From positions 558,001 to 622,000 of the forward strand of contig NZ_CP023747.1 of NCBI RefSeq assembly GCF_008704995.1: a DNA stretch of 64,000 nt. Direction: 5' to 3'. The position numbers were made by a program, and so were the translations under genes. Positions 1 to 7,621 of the stretch are shown in pieces. Below the pieces are notes generated by a model, which did not search any database, was not told the origin of the DNA, and saw only the letters and a list, made by a program, of their open reading frames with translations. Each line of letters starts with the position of its first letter. Position 1 is the stretch's first letter. This DNA comes from Streptomyces nodosus (GTDB lineage: Bacteria > Actinomycetota > Actinomycetes > Streptomycetales > Streptomycetaceae).

Positions 1-2
1 TC

Positions 3-917
3 GTGGAACAGGGAAGCGGGCCGCTGGTGCTGCTCGTCCACGGGTTCCCGGAATCCTGGTACTCCTGGCGCCACCAGCTGCCGGTGCTCGCGGCGGCCGG
101 ATACCGCGCGGTCGCCATCGACGTCCGTGGTTACGGGCGCTCCTCCAAGCCCGACGCCACGGACGCGTACCGGATGCGCGCCCTGGTGGAGGACAACGTC
201 GCCGTGGTGCACGCCCTGGGTGAGGAATCGGCGGTGATCGTCGGCCATGACTGGGGCGCCACCATCGCCGCGAACTCCGCCCTGCTCAGGCCGGAGGTCT
301 TCCGGGCCGTGGCACTGCTGAGCGTTCCCTACGCCCCGCGCGGCGGCCCCCGCCCCAGCGACATCTTCGCCGGCATGGGCGGGGACGAGGAGATCTACGT
401 CTCGTACTTCCAGGAGCCGGGCCGCGCCGAGGCCGAGATCGAACCCGACGTCCGCGGCTGGCTCTCCGGCTTCTACGCGGCCCTCTCCGCCGACACCATG
501 CCCGCACCCGGCGCGCCCGATCCGCACTTCGTCAGCAAGGGCGGGATGCTGCGTGACCGGTTCCCCGCCGGCCGGCTGCCCGCCTGGCTCAGCGAAAGGG
601 ACCTCGACGTCTACGCCGGGGAGTTCGAACGCACCGGCATGACCGGGGCACTCAACCGCTATCGGAACATGGACCGCGACTGGGAGGACCTCGTCGCCTT
701 CGACAACGCCCCCATCACCCAGCCGTCCCTGTTCATCGGCGGCGGCCAGGACGCCTCCACGACCTGGCTGGCCGCCGCGATCGAGGCCTACCCCGTCACA
801 CTGCCGGGCCTTGTCTCCTCCCACCTCCTCGACGGCTGCGGCCACTGGATCCAGCAGGAACGCCCCGCCGAAGTCAACCGTCTGCTGACCGACTGGCTCG
901 CCGCCCTCCCCAACTGA
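3..917 (+). CDS. Alpha/beta hydrolase, epoxide hydrolase-like (5' partial)
   Basis: Alpha/beta-hydrolase-fold enzyme that by family would open epoxides, or act on related small substrates, through an aspartyl-ester intermediate. Near the N-terminus it has the oxyanion segment HGFPESWYSWR, then GHDWGA with the nucleophilic Asp, and near the C-terminus GHWIQQE with the catalytic His. The helical cap lies between. The frame is open to the left window edge and the visible GTG lies too close to the first beta strand (family members usually have 10-20 more residues), so the true start is probably outside the window. It is followed closely by a strong terminator hairpin and so ends its own transcription unit. 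Fold assignment is firm; substrate unknown. Haloalkane dehalogenase is less likely because of the GHDWGA context. Confidence 0.85.
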   Translation: MEQGSGPLVLLVHGFPESWYSWRHQLPVLAAAGYRAVAIDVRGYGRSSKPDATDAYRMRALVEDNVAVVHALGEESAVIVGHDWGATIAANSALLRPEVFRAVALLSVPYAPRGGPRPSDIFAGMGGDEEIYVSYFQEPGRAEAEIEPDVRGWLSGFYAALSADTMPAPGAPDPHFVSKGGMLRDRFPAGRLPAWLSERDLDVYAGEFERTGMTGALNRYRNMDRDWEDLVAFDNAPITQPSLFIGGGQDASTTWLAAAIEAYPVTLPGLVSSHLLDGCGHWIQQERPAEVNRLLTDWLAALPN

Positions 918-931
918 CGCCACCGCACACC

Positions 932-969
932 GCCCGGTGCGGGCCCGAACAGCCGGGCACGCACCGGGC
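932..969 (+). terminator. Terminator hairpin after the hydrolase gene
   Basis: Arms GCCCGGTGCG (932-941) and CGCACCGGGC (960-969) pair perfectly. An inner stem GCCCG/CGGGC closes a 6-nt loop after one mismatch. It sits 14 bp past the hydrolase stop. No U-tract, as is usual in high-GC actinobacteria. Confidence 0.7.
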
Positions 970-1127
970 ACTGCTCCGCGGGCCCGGACCTGGGGCGTGC
1001 TCGGCGCTGTCGGGAGCAGGGAGATCGAAAAGGGTTTGCGGGCAAGGGCTGCGGTTGGATAGACGTTACTGCGGGACCCCCGCCACGAAGGTTGAGGGGC
1101 CATGGACGCGAGAGGAGGGATAAGCCC

Positions 1128-1181
1128 ATGATCGCCATGATCACCGCGCTTGTGTCCTCCCGAGGTACGGACCGCCTCTGA
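1128..1181 (+). CDS. Candidate 17-aa leader peptide upstream of the GNAT gene
   Basis: A very short ORF reading MIAMITALVSSRGTDRL, with a strong ribosome-binding site (GAGAGGAGGG) ending 7 nt before the ATG. The stop is 42 bp before the GNAT start. Two copies of CCGGAGCG flank a GC-rich spacer between the leader stop and the GNAT start and could take part in alternative pairing. The good SD compared with the weak one of the GNAT gene fits a translated leader that controls the downstream gene, but this is inference. I recognise no named family. It could also be a chance ORF. Confidence 0.45.
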   Translation: MIAMITALVSSRGTDRL

Positions 1182-1223
1182 CCCCGGAGCGGACGGGCGC
1201 CTTCACCGGAGCGTGACTCGACC

Positions 1224-2168
1224 GTGAAAACGAACGAACTGACCATGCGTCCGATCGCCGGACGCGAAGAACTCGACCTGTTCTCCCGGCTCCCTTACGT
1301 CCTCAACAAAGAACTGGCGGACGACCTCGCCAACGGTCGCCGACGTCCGGAGTGGATGTGGGTCGCCCTGCGCGGTGACCGTCTGCTGGCCAGGGCAGCC
1401 TGGTGGAGCCGGCCGGGCAGCGACACACCGCAGATCCTCGACGTCGTCGACATCGACGACCGCAGCACGGAACCCGATCGCTTGGACATAGGGGTGCGGC
1501 TTCTGCACACCGCAATGGCTGCCGGCCTCCCGAACGGGGCGCGTCCACCTGAGTACAGCCGTTTCGTCCCGCCGGACTGGCGGGAGGACGCGGCGGTCAG
1601 ACGAGCCGTCGAAGATCGCATGACGGTGCTGGAACGGACCGGTGCCCAGCTCTTCGTCGAGCGACTACGCCTGGAATGGCGTCCGGAATCCCCGGTTCCA
1701 GAGCCCGGCGAGCGCCTTGTGTTCCAGCCGGCCCATGACGCCCAGGATCTCGTGGCCCTGATGACCTCGGTACTGGACGGCACCCTGGACGCACACAGCC
1801 GTGACGACCTGACCAGGATGTCCGCCCATGAGACGGCCGTCAGGCACTACGAGGACGAACTCGCGCGCTACACCAGCCCGCGTGACTGGTGGCGTATCGC
1901 GACCCTGCCCCAGGGAGAGCCCGTGGGATTCGTCATCCCGGCCCACAACGGCTACAACCCGATCATCGCCTATATCGCGGTGCTGCCCGCACACCGCGGC
2001 AACGGCTACATCGCCGACATCCTCGCCGAGGGCACCCGCGTTCTCGCGCGGCAGGGCGTCCCCCGCATCCGTGCGTCCACGGATCTCGGCAACGTCCCGA
2101 TGGCGAACGCCTTCCGGCGCGCCGGGTACGTCAGTTTCGAGCGTGAGATCAACATGACCTGGAAGTGA
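1224..2168 (+). CDS. GNAT family N-acetyltransferase
   Basis: Acetyl-CoA-dependent N-acetyltransferase of the GCN5 superfamily, 314 aa. The C-terminal third holds the recognisable GNAT core: strand 4 (IIAYIAVLP), the acetyl-CoA pyrophosphate loop HRGNGYIADI, and the late segment DLGNVPMANAFRRAGY typical of the family. The N-terminal ~190 residues show no clear motif and may be a degenerate second GNAT fold, as in double-GNAT proteins. The GTG start at 1224 has GGAG 12 nt upstream; an in-frame ATG at 1245 is the alternative. A short ORF with a strong SD precedes it and may act as a leader. Substrate unknown. Confidence 0.85.
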   Translation: MKTNELTMRPIAGREELDLFSRLPYVLNKELADDLANGRRRPEWMWVALRGDRLLARAAWWSRPGSDTPQILDVVDIDDRSTEPDRLDIGVRLLHTAMAAGLPNGARPPEYSRFVPPDWREDAAVRRAVEDRMTVLERTGAQLFVERLRLEWRPESPVPEPGERLVFQPAHDAQDLVALMTSVLDGTLDAHSRDDLTRMSAHETAVRHYEDELARYTSPRDWWRIATLPQGEPVGFVIPAHNGYNPIIAYIAVLPAHRGNGYIADILAEGTRVLARQGVPRIRASTDLGNVPMANAFRRAGYVSFEREINMTWK

Positions 2169-2178
2169 CCGGGCGTCG

Positions 2179-2209
2179 GGCGGGGACACCCCCAGCCGGT
2201 GTCCCCGCC
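2179..2209. terminator. Bidirectional terminator between convergent genes
   Basis: Perfect 12-bp stem GGCGGGGACACC / GGTGTCCCCGCC with a 7-nt loop. It lies between the ends of the GNAT gene (plus) and the methyltransferase gene (minus) and can serve both. Confidence 0.75.
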
Positions 2210-2252
2210 GGCGGTACGCGGAAGGCAGGAGCAGCCCACTGCCGCACTGCGC

Positions 2253-2906
2253 TCATGCCGATATGAGCTTACGGGCGAGGATCTGGATCCCCGTCGACTC
2301 GTGACCGTTCATGGTGGACACCGTGATGGTCCGGGTGTCGGTGGTCCGGAACTCGGCGAGCAGGGTGGAGAACCACTCGCGGGGGTGATGGCGGCATACC
2401 GCACCGTCACCGGTTTCGAACACGCCATAGCTGCCGTAGTGATCAGCATGGCGGTCGTAGCGGCTGCGGTTGCGTTCGTCGTCCTGCAGCAGAAGATCAC
2501 TGATGTAGAGGATCCCACCGGGCTTGAGGACGCGGTTCAGCTCGGCGATCAACCGGTGTTGGGCTTCATCGCCGGGAATGCAGGTCAGCACGGCGAAGAG
2601 CAGAACGGCGTCGAAGCTTGCGTCCGGGTAGGGCGTGGCAGGTGGTGCGTCCAGGGCGGCACAGCGCATGGCGGGGTGCAGACGGCGTGCCCGGCTGATC
2701 ATTGCCGGTGAGGCGTCGACGCCCGTGAGGTCGCTGAAGCCGCGCTGCTCGAGTTCCTTCATGATGCGGCCGTAGCCGCATCCATAGTCGAGTATCGCGG
2801 CGTGCCTGCCGGCCCTGTCGAGCCAGGGCAGATGGAGCGGGTGGGTGAACGTCTTGGTGGCCGCGGCGGCATCCCAGTAGGGGACCTGGCTGTCGAGGTC
2901 GGACAT
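2253..2906 (-). CDS. Class I SAM-dependent methyltransferase
   Basis: A 217-aa Rossmann-fold methyltransferase of the Methyltransf_11/25 type. Motif I is ILDYGCGYGRI (residues 38-48). The acidic end of strand 2 is LTGVDASPAMI, motif II lies around DAVLLFAVLTCI, and motif III is LNRVLKPGGILYISD. Small-molecule substrate likely but not predictable. Its ATG lies 6 bp after the stop of the DinB gene, so the two are probably co-transcribed and perhaps translationally coupled; no good SD of its own is visible. Confidence 0.88.
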   Translation of the reverse strand: MSDLDSQVPYWDAAAATKTFTHPLHLPWLDRAGRHAAILDYGCGYGRIMKELEQRGFSDLTGVDASPAMISRARRLHPAMRCAALDAPPATPYPDASFDAVLLFAVLTCIPGDEAQHRLIAELNRVLKPGGILYISDLLLQDDERNRSRYDRHADHYGSYGVFETGDGAVCRHHPREWFSTLLAEFRTTDTRTITVSTMNGHESTGIQILARKLISA

Positions 2907-2912
2907 GGCGCG

Positions 2913-3512
2913 TCAGCCGTTACCGACTTCTCGTGCCACGCGCTCCAGTCGGCTCCGGTGGCCCTCCCACCATGCCTGATCCCCTGGTGGCATGTCGTCC
3001 TTGCCCCGCGTATGGCCGACGGATCCGTCGATGAGTTCTCGCACGATGTCGGCGTGGCCTGCGTGCCTCTGAGTGTCGGAGGTCACGCGCACCAGGATGT
3101 GGTGCAGCGTCACCTCGCGGCGGTCCTCCGGCCACCACGGCACGTGACCGATCGCGTCAAGGCTCAGCGCCGCGATCGTACTGTCGGAATGTTCCCACGC
3201 CTGGTGGTACAGCTCGACGATCTCCTCACGCGACTCGTCCGCGGTGGCCCACATGTCCGAGTTGGGTTCCGAGTCCTCCGTGTACCACCAGTGCGGCGGC
3301 TGCTTGTCGAAGAACGGCCGTCCGAATGTGTCACCGAAATACCCCAGCTCCACGCCGGCGACATGTTTGACCAGCCCCAACAGGTTCGTGCCCGTGGGGG
3401 TGAACGGGCGGCGGACGTCGTACTCCGAGAGTCCGTCGAGCTTCCACAGCAGGGCGTTCCGGGCCTCCTGAAGGTAACGGAGGAGGTCCGCTTTCGGGTT
3501 CGGTTCGATCAT
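2913..3512 (-). CDS. DinB family protein (DUF664-like)
   Basis: A 199-aa four-helix-bundle protein of the DinB/mycothiol-dependent-enzyme-like superfamily. Key features are the N-terminal LRYLQEARNALLWKLDGLSE, the segment NLLGLVKHVAGVELGYFGD with the first His, and the C-terminal LHHILVRVTSDTQRHAGHAD; the conserved His residues form a metal site in the family. The start is set at MIEPNPKAD, matching the family's usual N-terminus; the frame runs open for 125 more codons, but that stretch lacks family similarity and overlaps the divergent peptidase gene. First gene of a two-gene unit with the methyltransferase. Function uncertain; thiol-dependent detoxification is a common guess for this superfamily. 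Confidence 0.85.
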   Translation of the reverse strand: MIEPNPKADLLRYLQEARNALLWKLDGLSEYDVRRPFTPTGTNLLGLVKHVAGVELGYFGDTFGRPFFDKQPPHWWYTEDSEPNSDMWATADESREEIVELYHQAWEHSDSTIAALSLDAIGHVPWWPEDRREVTLHHILVRVTSDTQRHAGHADIVRELIDGSVGHTRGKDDMPPGDQAWWEGHRSRLERVAREVGNG

Positions 3513-3663
3513 GCCAGGCAGTCTTTCACCCGGCACTGACAACGGGGCTCCGGCGAGCGACGAGGCCTCGGGTTTCCGGTGGATCGGCGGTGTCGGCTCG
3601 GCCATGCTGTCTACTACAAGTCCTTGTCCGTGTCGGCGAATTCGGTTGTCGGGAGGTCTGGAG

Positions 3664-4626
3664 ATGGGTGAGCTGTATCCGCCGGTCGAGCCGTACGAGA
3701 AGGGGATGCTCGACGTCGGCGACGGCAACCTCGTGTACTGGGAGGTCTGCGGTAATCCGGACGGCAAGCCCGCACTCGTCGTGCACGGCGGTCCAGGCTC
3801 GGGGTGCGGGCCCAGGGCGCGCCAGTTCTTCGACCCGGACCGGTACCGGGTCGTCCTGTTCGACCAGCGCGGCTGTGGCCGCAGCACCCCTCACGCGAGC
3901 GACCCGGCGACCGACATGCGGCACAACACCACCCCGCATCTGATCGCCGACATGGAGCGGCTGCGGGAGCATCTGGGCATCGACCGCTGGTTGTTGTACG
4001 GCGGCTCATGGGGTTCCACGCTGCTCCTGGCCTACGCCGAGACCTACCCGGAGCGGGTGTCGGAGATCGTCATCGCCGCCGTCACCACCACCAGGCGCTC
4101 GGAGATCGACTGGCTCTACCGGGGCGTGGGCCGCTTCTTCCCCGAGCAGTGGGAGCGCTTCCTGGCGGGAGCCCCCGGCACTCCGCGGGACGGTGACGTC
4201 GTCGCGGCCTACGCACGTCTCATGGAACACCCGGACGCCGCGGTACGGGAGAAGGCCACGGCCGACTGGTGCGCCTGGGAGGACGCGGTCCTGTCCGGTG
4301 AGACGAACGGCGACTCCAATCCGTTCGGTGACCGCCCTCCGACCGCGCGACTGGCCCTGGTCCGGATCTGCTCCCACTTCTTCTCCCACGGCGCGTGGCT
4401 GGAGGAAGGCGCCCTGCTCCGCGACGCCCACCGTCTGACCGGCATCCCCGGCGTACTGGTCCACGGCAGCCGCGACATGGGAGGCCCGCTGGACACAGCG
4501 TGGGAACTCGCCCGGGCGTGGCCCGACGCGGAGCTGGTCGTCGTCGGAGACGCGGGCCACCTGGCCAGCGACACGACCCGCGCCCATGTCCTCGGAGCCC
4601 TCGACCGATTCGCTCGCCCGCGGTGA
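3664..4626 (+). CDS. pip: Prolyl aminopeptidase (proline iminopeptidase)
   Basis: A 320-aa alpha/beta hydrolase of peptidase family S33 that releases N-terminal proline from peptides in the cytoplasm. It shows HGGPGSGCGP (oxyanion region, 41-50), FDQRGCGRSTPH, the nucleophile elbow GGSWGSTL (Ser115) and the C-terminal GDAGHLASD with the catalytic His. Length and motifs match bacterial prolyl aminopeptidases. The ATG at 3664 follows GGGAGGTCTGGAG and gives the family-typical start (MGELYPPVEPYEKG); the longer open frame upstream is not similar to the family. Divergent from the DinB gene with 151 bp between the two starts. Confidence 0.92.
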   Translation: MGELYPPVEPYEKGMLDVGDGNLVYWEVCGNPDGKPALVVHGGPGSGCGPRARQFFDPDRYRVVLFDQRGCGRSTPHASDPATDMRHNTTPHLIADMERLREHLGIDRWLLYGGSWGSTLLLAYAETYPERVSEIVIAAVTTTRRSEIDWLYRGVGRFFPEQWERFLAGAPGTPRDGDVVAAYARLMEHPDAAVREKATADWCAWEDAVLSGETNGDSNPFGDRPPTARLALVRICSHFFSHGAWLEEGALLRDAHRLTGIPGVLVHGSRDMGGPLDTAWELARAWPDAELVVVGDAGHLASDTTRAHVLGALDRFARPR

Positions 4627-4728
4627 GACCGGGCCGCCCCCGCACCACCACGGACGACAACGCCGATTGCGGACTGGAGATCGTCAGTCATTAGGCTCGT
4701 TCCGCAACAGGACGCGAAGGGGAGATCG

Positions 4729-6099
4729 GTGGCGCGGGTTGCGGTGATCGGTGGGGGTATCAGCGGGCTGGGGACGGCGCTCATGCTCGGCCGACGAGGC
4801 CACAGGGTCACATTGTTCGAACAGGACGCGCGGAGGGCCGGAGAGGACCTGGACCGGGACTTCTTCCACTGGGACAGGCCCCGGGTCCCGCAGTCCGTCC
4901 AGCCCCACTCGCTGCTCGCGCCCGTCCGCACCGTGTTGCGCGCTGAGGCCCCCGACGTCTACACGGACCTGCTGGCCCGGGGAGCACGGGAGTACCACGA
5001 GTTCGACTGGTTCGATGAGCGCCCGCCGCACAGGGCAGGCGATGAGGACCTGGTGACCCTGCGCACCCGCCGCATCGTGCTGGAGGCCGCCCTGACCGCG
5101 GCCGTGCGGCGCGAACCCACCGTCGAGGTGCGGCAGGGCTGCCGGGTGCGCGCCCTCACCTTCCGGGAGGGCCGTCCTGCCCGGGTCACCGGGGTGCAGG
5201 TGGGCTCGGAAACGCACCAGGCGGACCTCGTCGTGGATGCATCGGGTCGGCGCTCGCCGGTGCCCGCCTGGCTGGCCGCGGCCGGCTGCCGCCCGCCCGT
5301 GGTCGACAGCCACCGCACCGGGATCGCCTATGTGTGCCGCTGGTACCGCCTGCGCGCCGACGGTCCACGCGATCCCGGGCGGGTGAAGACCGGTTCGGCC
5401 GCGCCGTTCGCGCTCGCCGGCGTCTTCCCTTCCGACAACGGCACCTTCGCCGTGAGCCTGGTGCTCTCCACGGGTGACCCGACCCGCGGCGCGCTCACCG
5501 ACCCTGCCGTGTTCGAGGCCGTCGCTCGCCGCTTCCCCGCGACCGCCGCCTGGCTCGGCCTGGCCCCCGAACCGCGCTCCGCCGTGCTGGCGATGGCCGG
5601 CCTGGACAACCGCTGGACCGCCCTCGCCGACGACGACGGGCCCCTCGTCACCGGCCTGGTCAACGCCGGGGACAGCCTCATCCACACCAATCCCACCTTC
5701 GGTCATGGCGCGGCCCTCTGTCTGCTTGCCGCCCAGCACCTCGCCGGCCAGGTCGACCAGATCGCCGCGGACCCCATGGGCTACCACATGTGGACAACAA
5801 AGGCCCTCCGCCCGTGGTTCGACGCGCAGGTCAAGGCCGACCGAGCCGACGGGCAACGCCTCGCCGAAGGCGCACCACCCGCAGATCGACGCGCTGCCGC
5901 CCGGGCCGCCTGCGCCTTCGACGATCCCGTCGTCATGCGAGCCCGGGCCCAGGTACGCCATCTCCTGCGATCAGCCGAGGAGGCCTACGGCACCGACGAG
6001 GTGGACCAGCACATCACCGCCTGGCTGACCGCCCACCCGGACTTCACACCGAAACACGACGGCCCGACCCGGGACCAGTGGGAAGCACTCACAAAATAG
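4729..6099 (+). CDS. FAD-dependent oxidoreductase (monooxygenase/halogenase-like fold)
   Basis: A 456-aa flavoprotein of the group that includes aromatic-ring monooxygenases, flavin halogenases and geranylgeranyl reductases. The N-terminal dinucleotide-binding motif is VAVIGGGISGLG (residues 4-15), ending in the acidic LFEQD. The second FAD motif is ADLVVDASGRRSPVP, and GLVNAGDSLIHTNP is the GD segment that touches the FAD ribityl chain. The halogenase Lys and WxWxIP motif are not seen, so halogenation is not supported. GTG start with GAAGGGGAG upstream. Alone between the peptidase gene and a degraded locus; substrate unknown. Confidence 0.82.
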   Translation: MARVAVIGGGISGLGTALMLGRRGHRVTLFEQDARRAGEDLDRDFFHWDRPRVPQSVQPHSLLAPVRTVLRAEAPDVYTDLLARGAREYHEFDWFDERPPHRAGDEDLVTLRTRRIVLEAALTAAVRREPTVEVRQGCRVRALTFREGRPARVTGVQVGSETHQADLVVDASGRRSPVPAWLAAAGCRPPVVDSHRTGIAYVCRWYRLRADGPRDPGRVKTGSAAPFALAGVFPSDNGTFAVSLVLSTGDPTRGALTDPAVFEAVARRFPATAAWLGLAPEPRSAVLAMAGLDNRWTALADDDGPLVTGLVNAGDSLIHTNPTFGHGAALCLLAAQHLAGQVDQIAADPMGYHMWTTKALRPWFDAQVKADRADGQRLAEGAPPADRRAAARAACAFDDPVVMRARAQVRHLLRSAEEAYGTDEVDQHITAWLTAHPDFTPKHDGPTRDQWEALTK

Positions 6100-6160
6100 C
6101 GGTAGGCGCCAGGTGACGGACCCCGGTATGGCGCCCTGTGCCGCCGCCGGTGCCCGGCCC

Positions 6161-6304
6161 TCAGCCGGGGCGTTTGGCCATGATTACCAGGCCCGGCCCG
6201 CTTTGCTCGTCCGCAGGCAGCCGAAGCTCGGCAACCGGGCGCAGTCCGGCCTGCTCGATCAGGTCCAACAGTAGTTCCGGCCGCCATTTGTGTGTCGTCC
6301 AACG
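6161..6304 (-). pseudogene. C-terminal remnant of a SAM methyltransferase
   Basis: In a frame different from the kinase fragment, the minus strand encodes WTTHKWRPELLLDLIEQAGL and then, a few residues on, a tail ending in VIMAKRPG and a stop. This looks like the last ~45 residues of a class I methyltransferase (strand 6/7 region). No start or SAM-binding motif exists upstream in this frame, because the kinase fragment takes over at about 6310. Read as the surviving 3' end of a gene whose front was deleted. Confidence 0.5.
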
Positions 6305-6633
6305 AACAGGTCGTATGCGTTGCGGTAGTACCCCTCGCCGGATTCCCGGTCATAGAGGTGCCGGTCCCGCCAGGGCTTCTTGAAGTCGTCCAGGGTCGCC
6401 CGGAGCACCGGTCGCCCCGCAGCACTGATCCACTCGGCCAGTTCATGCCCGAAGCTCGTCTTCCCGGCGGCGGTGAAACCGTCGACTCCCACGAGCAGGC
6501 GGCCCTCACCGAGAGCCAGGATGCGCTTGGCGATCTTTTCGACCAGCATGCTGCGCTCGTCGGAGGCCGGCGGAGGACAGGGCTGCCGCCAGGACGAAGC
6601 CGAATGATGCACATCTGCCTGGGGTGATCTCAT
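6259..6633 (-). pseudogene. N-terminal remnant of a uridine kinase-like P-loop protein
   Basis: Encodes a P-loop start (LLVGVDGFTAAGKTSFGHEL), then a segment with LRATLDDFKKPWRDRHLYD and YYRNAYD, as in uridine-kinase-like NTPases of actinobacteria, which are normally ~200 aa. Similarity stops at YYRNAYD (near 6315); the ORF then runs out of frame into methyltransferase-derived sequence and ends. Start could be ATG 6633 or ATG 6549. The phosphate-acceptor half is missing, so activity is unlikely. Together with the methyltransferase tail this is a deletion junction joining the front of one gene to the back of another. Confidence 0.55.
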
Positions 6634-6701
6634 GGAAGTAAACCTATCGACACGGCGGGACACCTCGCCGTGCTCCGCGATGGCCGGCTGCTGCCATCCT
6701 G

Positions 6702-7484
6702 ATGCCCATGGCGACGCTGAACGGACGACCTGTCACCCCCGATGCCCTGCTGACTCTGGCGTTGACGAACTACGGCCACTTCACCTCGATGCGTGTGGAC
6801 GATCAGCGCGTGCGCGGCCTCGGCCTCCATCTTGAACGCCTCGTCAGGGACTGCCGGACGGTGATGGGCGCGGAGCTGGACCCGGAGCAGGTCCGCGCGT
6901 ACGTGCGCCAGGCCGCCGGTGATCTGACGGGCTCGTTCGTCGTGCGGGTGACCGTCTTCGATCCGGCCGTGGAGGTGGGGCACCCCGACAGGGCGGACCA
7001 CCCCGGCGTCCTCGTGACCGTGCGCCCGGCCGGCCGCCTGCCGATGCCGCCGCTGCGCGTGAAGTCCGTCCGCTACGAGCGGGATGTGCCCGCGGTCAAG
7101 CACACAGGCCTCTTCGGCGCTCTGCACGCACGGCGTTCGGCGCTGCTGGACGGCTACGACGATGCGCTGTTCATCGGGCCGGACGACCGTGTGTCGGAGG
7201 GCGCGACATGGAATGTGGGCTTCATCGACGCGGACGGCGTCGTCTGGCCGGAGGCCGACGTGCTGCCCGGCGTGACGATGGCGCTGCTCCAGCGGTCCGG
7301 GGAGCACCGCACCATGCCCGTGACTCTCGCGGAAGCCCGGGGTATGCACGCCGCGTTCGCCACCAACACGACGATCGGGGTGCGGGCGCTGTCCGCCGTC
7401 GATGATGTGCCGATGGCCACGGAGCACCCGGTGCTCAGCCAACTCCGGAAGGCCTATCTCGCCGTCCCGGGCGAACGTTTGTAG
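6702..7484 (+). CDS. Aminotransferase class IV (PLP, BCAT/ADC-lyase fold)
   Basis: A 260-aa fold-type IV PLP enzyme related to branched-chain aminotransferase, D-amino-acid transaminase and 4-amino-4-deoxychorismate lyase. The PLP-binding Lys is in DVPAVKHTGLFG (Lys133). The late Glu is in VSEGATWNVGF, and the phosphate-binding turn is near ATNTTIGVRALSAVD. These members are often annotated 'aminotransferase class IV family protein' without known substrate. Start at ATG 6702 or, two codons later, ATG 6708. Transcribed away from the degraded kinase locus; 3' neighbour is on the same strand but 137 bp away. Confidence 0.88.
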   Translation: MPMATLNGRPVTPDALLTLALTNYGHFTSMRVDDQRVRGLGLHLERLVRDCRTVMGAELDPEQVRAYVRQAAGDLTGSFVVRVTVFDPAVEVGHPDRADHPGVLVTVRPAGRLPMPPLRVKSVRYERDVPAVKHTGLFGALHARRSALLDGYDDALFIGPDDRVSEGATWNVGFIDADGVVWPEADVLPGVTMALLQRSGEHRTMPVTLAEARGMHAAFATNTTIGVRALSAVDDVPMATEHPVLSQLRKAYLAVPGERL

Positions 7485-7522
7485 GGCCCCGGTACGGGTG
7501 GGCTCTCGTTGAGGAGGCGGCT

Positions 7523-7588
7523 ATGAGTTGTCGTCAAATGTCATGCGTCCGCCCGGGGCGGGGTGACGGGGGCTGTTGCCCCGCGTAA
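7523..7588 (+). CDS. Possible cysteine-rich micro-ORF (21 aa)
   Basis: ATG preceded by GAGGAGGCGG at optimal spacing; the 21-residue product starts MSCRQMSC and ends GGCCPA, with four Cys. It lies between the class IV aminotransferase and TPR-like genes. The strong SD is the only real argument. It might be a Cys-responsive leader peptide or a chance ORF. No family recognised. Confidence 0.25.
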   Translation: MSCRQMSCVRPGRGDGGCCPA

Positions 7589-7621
7589 GTCGAGCCGACC
7601 GGTCGAACGCCCCTCGGCGGC

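Noticed and set aside
4729..6099. Flavin-dependent halogenase
   Set aside because: FAD motifs are present but the halogenase-specific WxWxIP motif is not, so only a general oxidoreductase is called.
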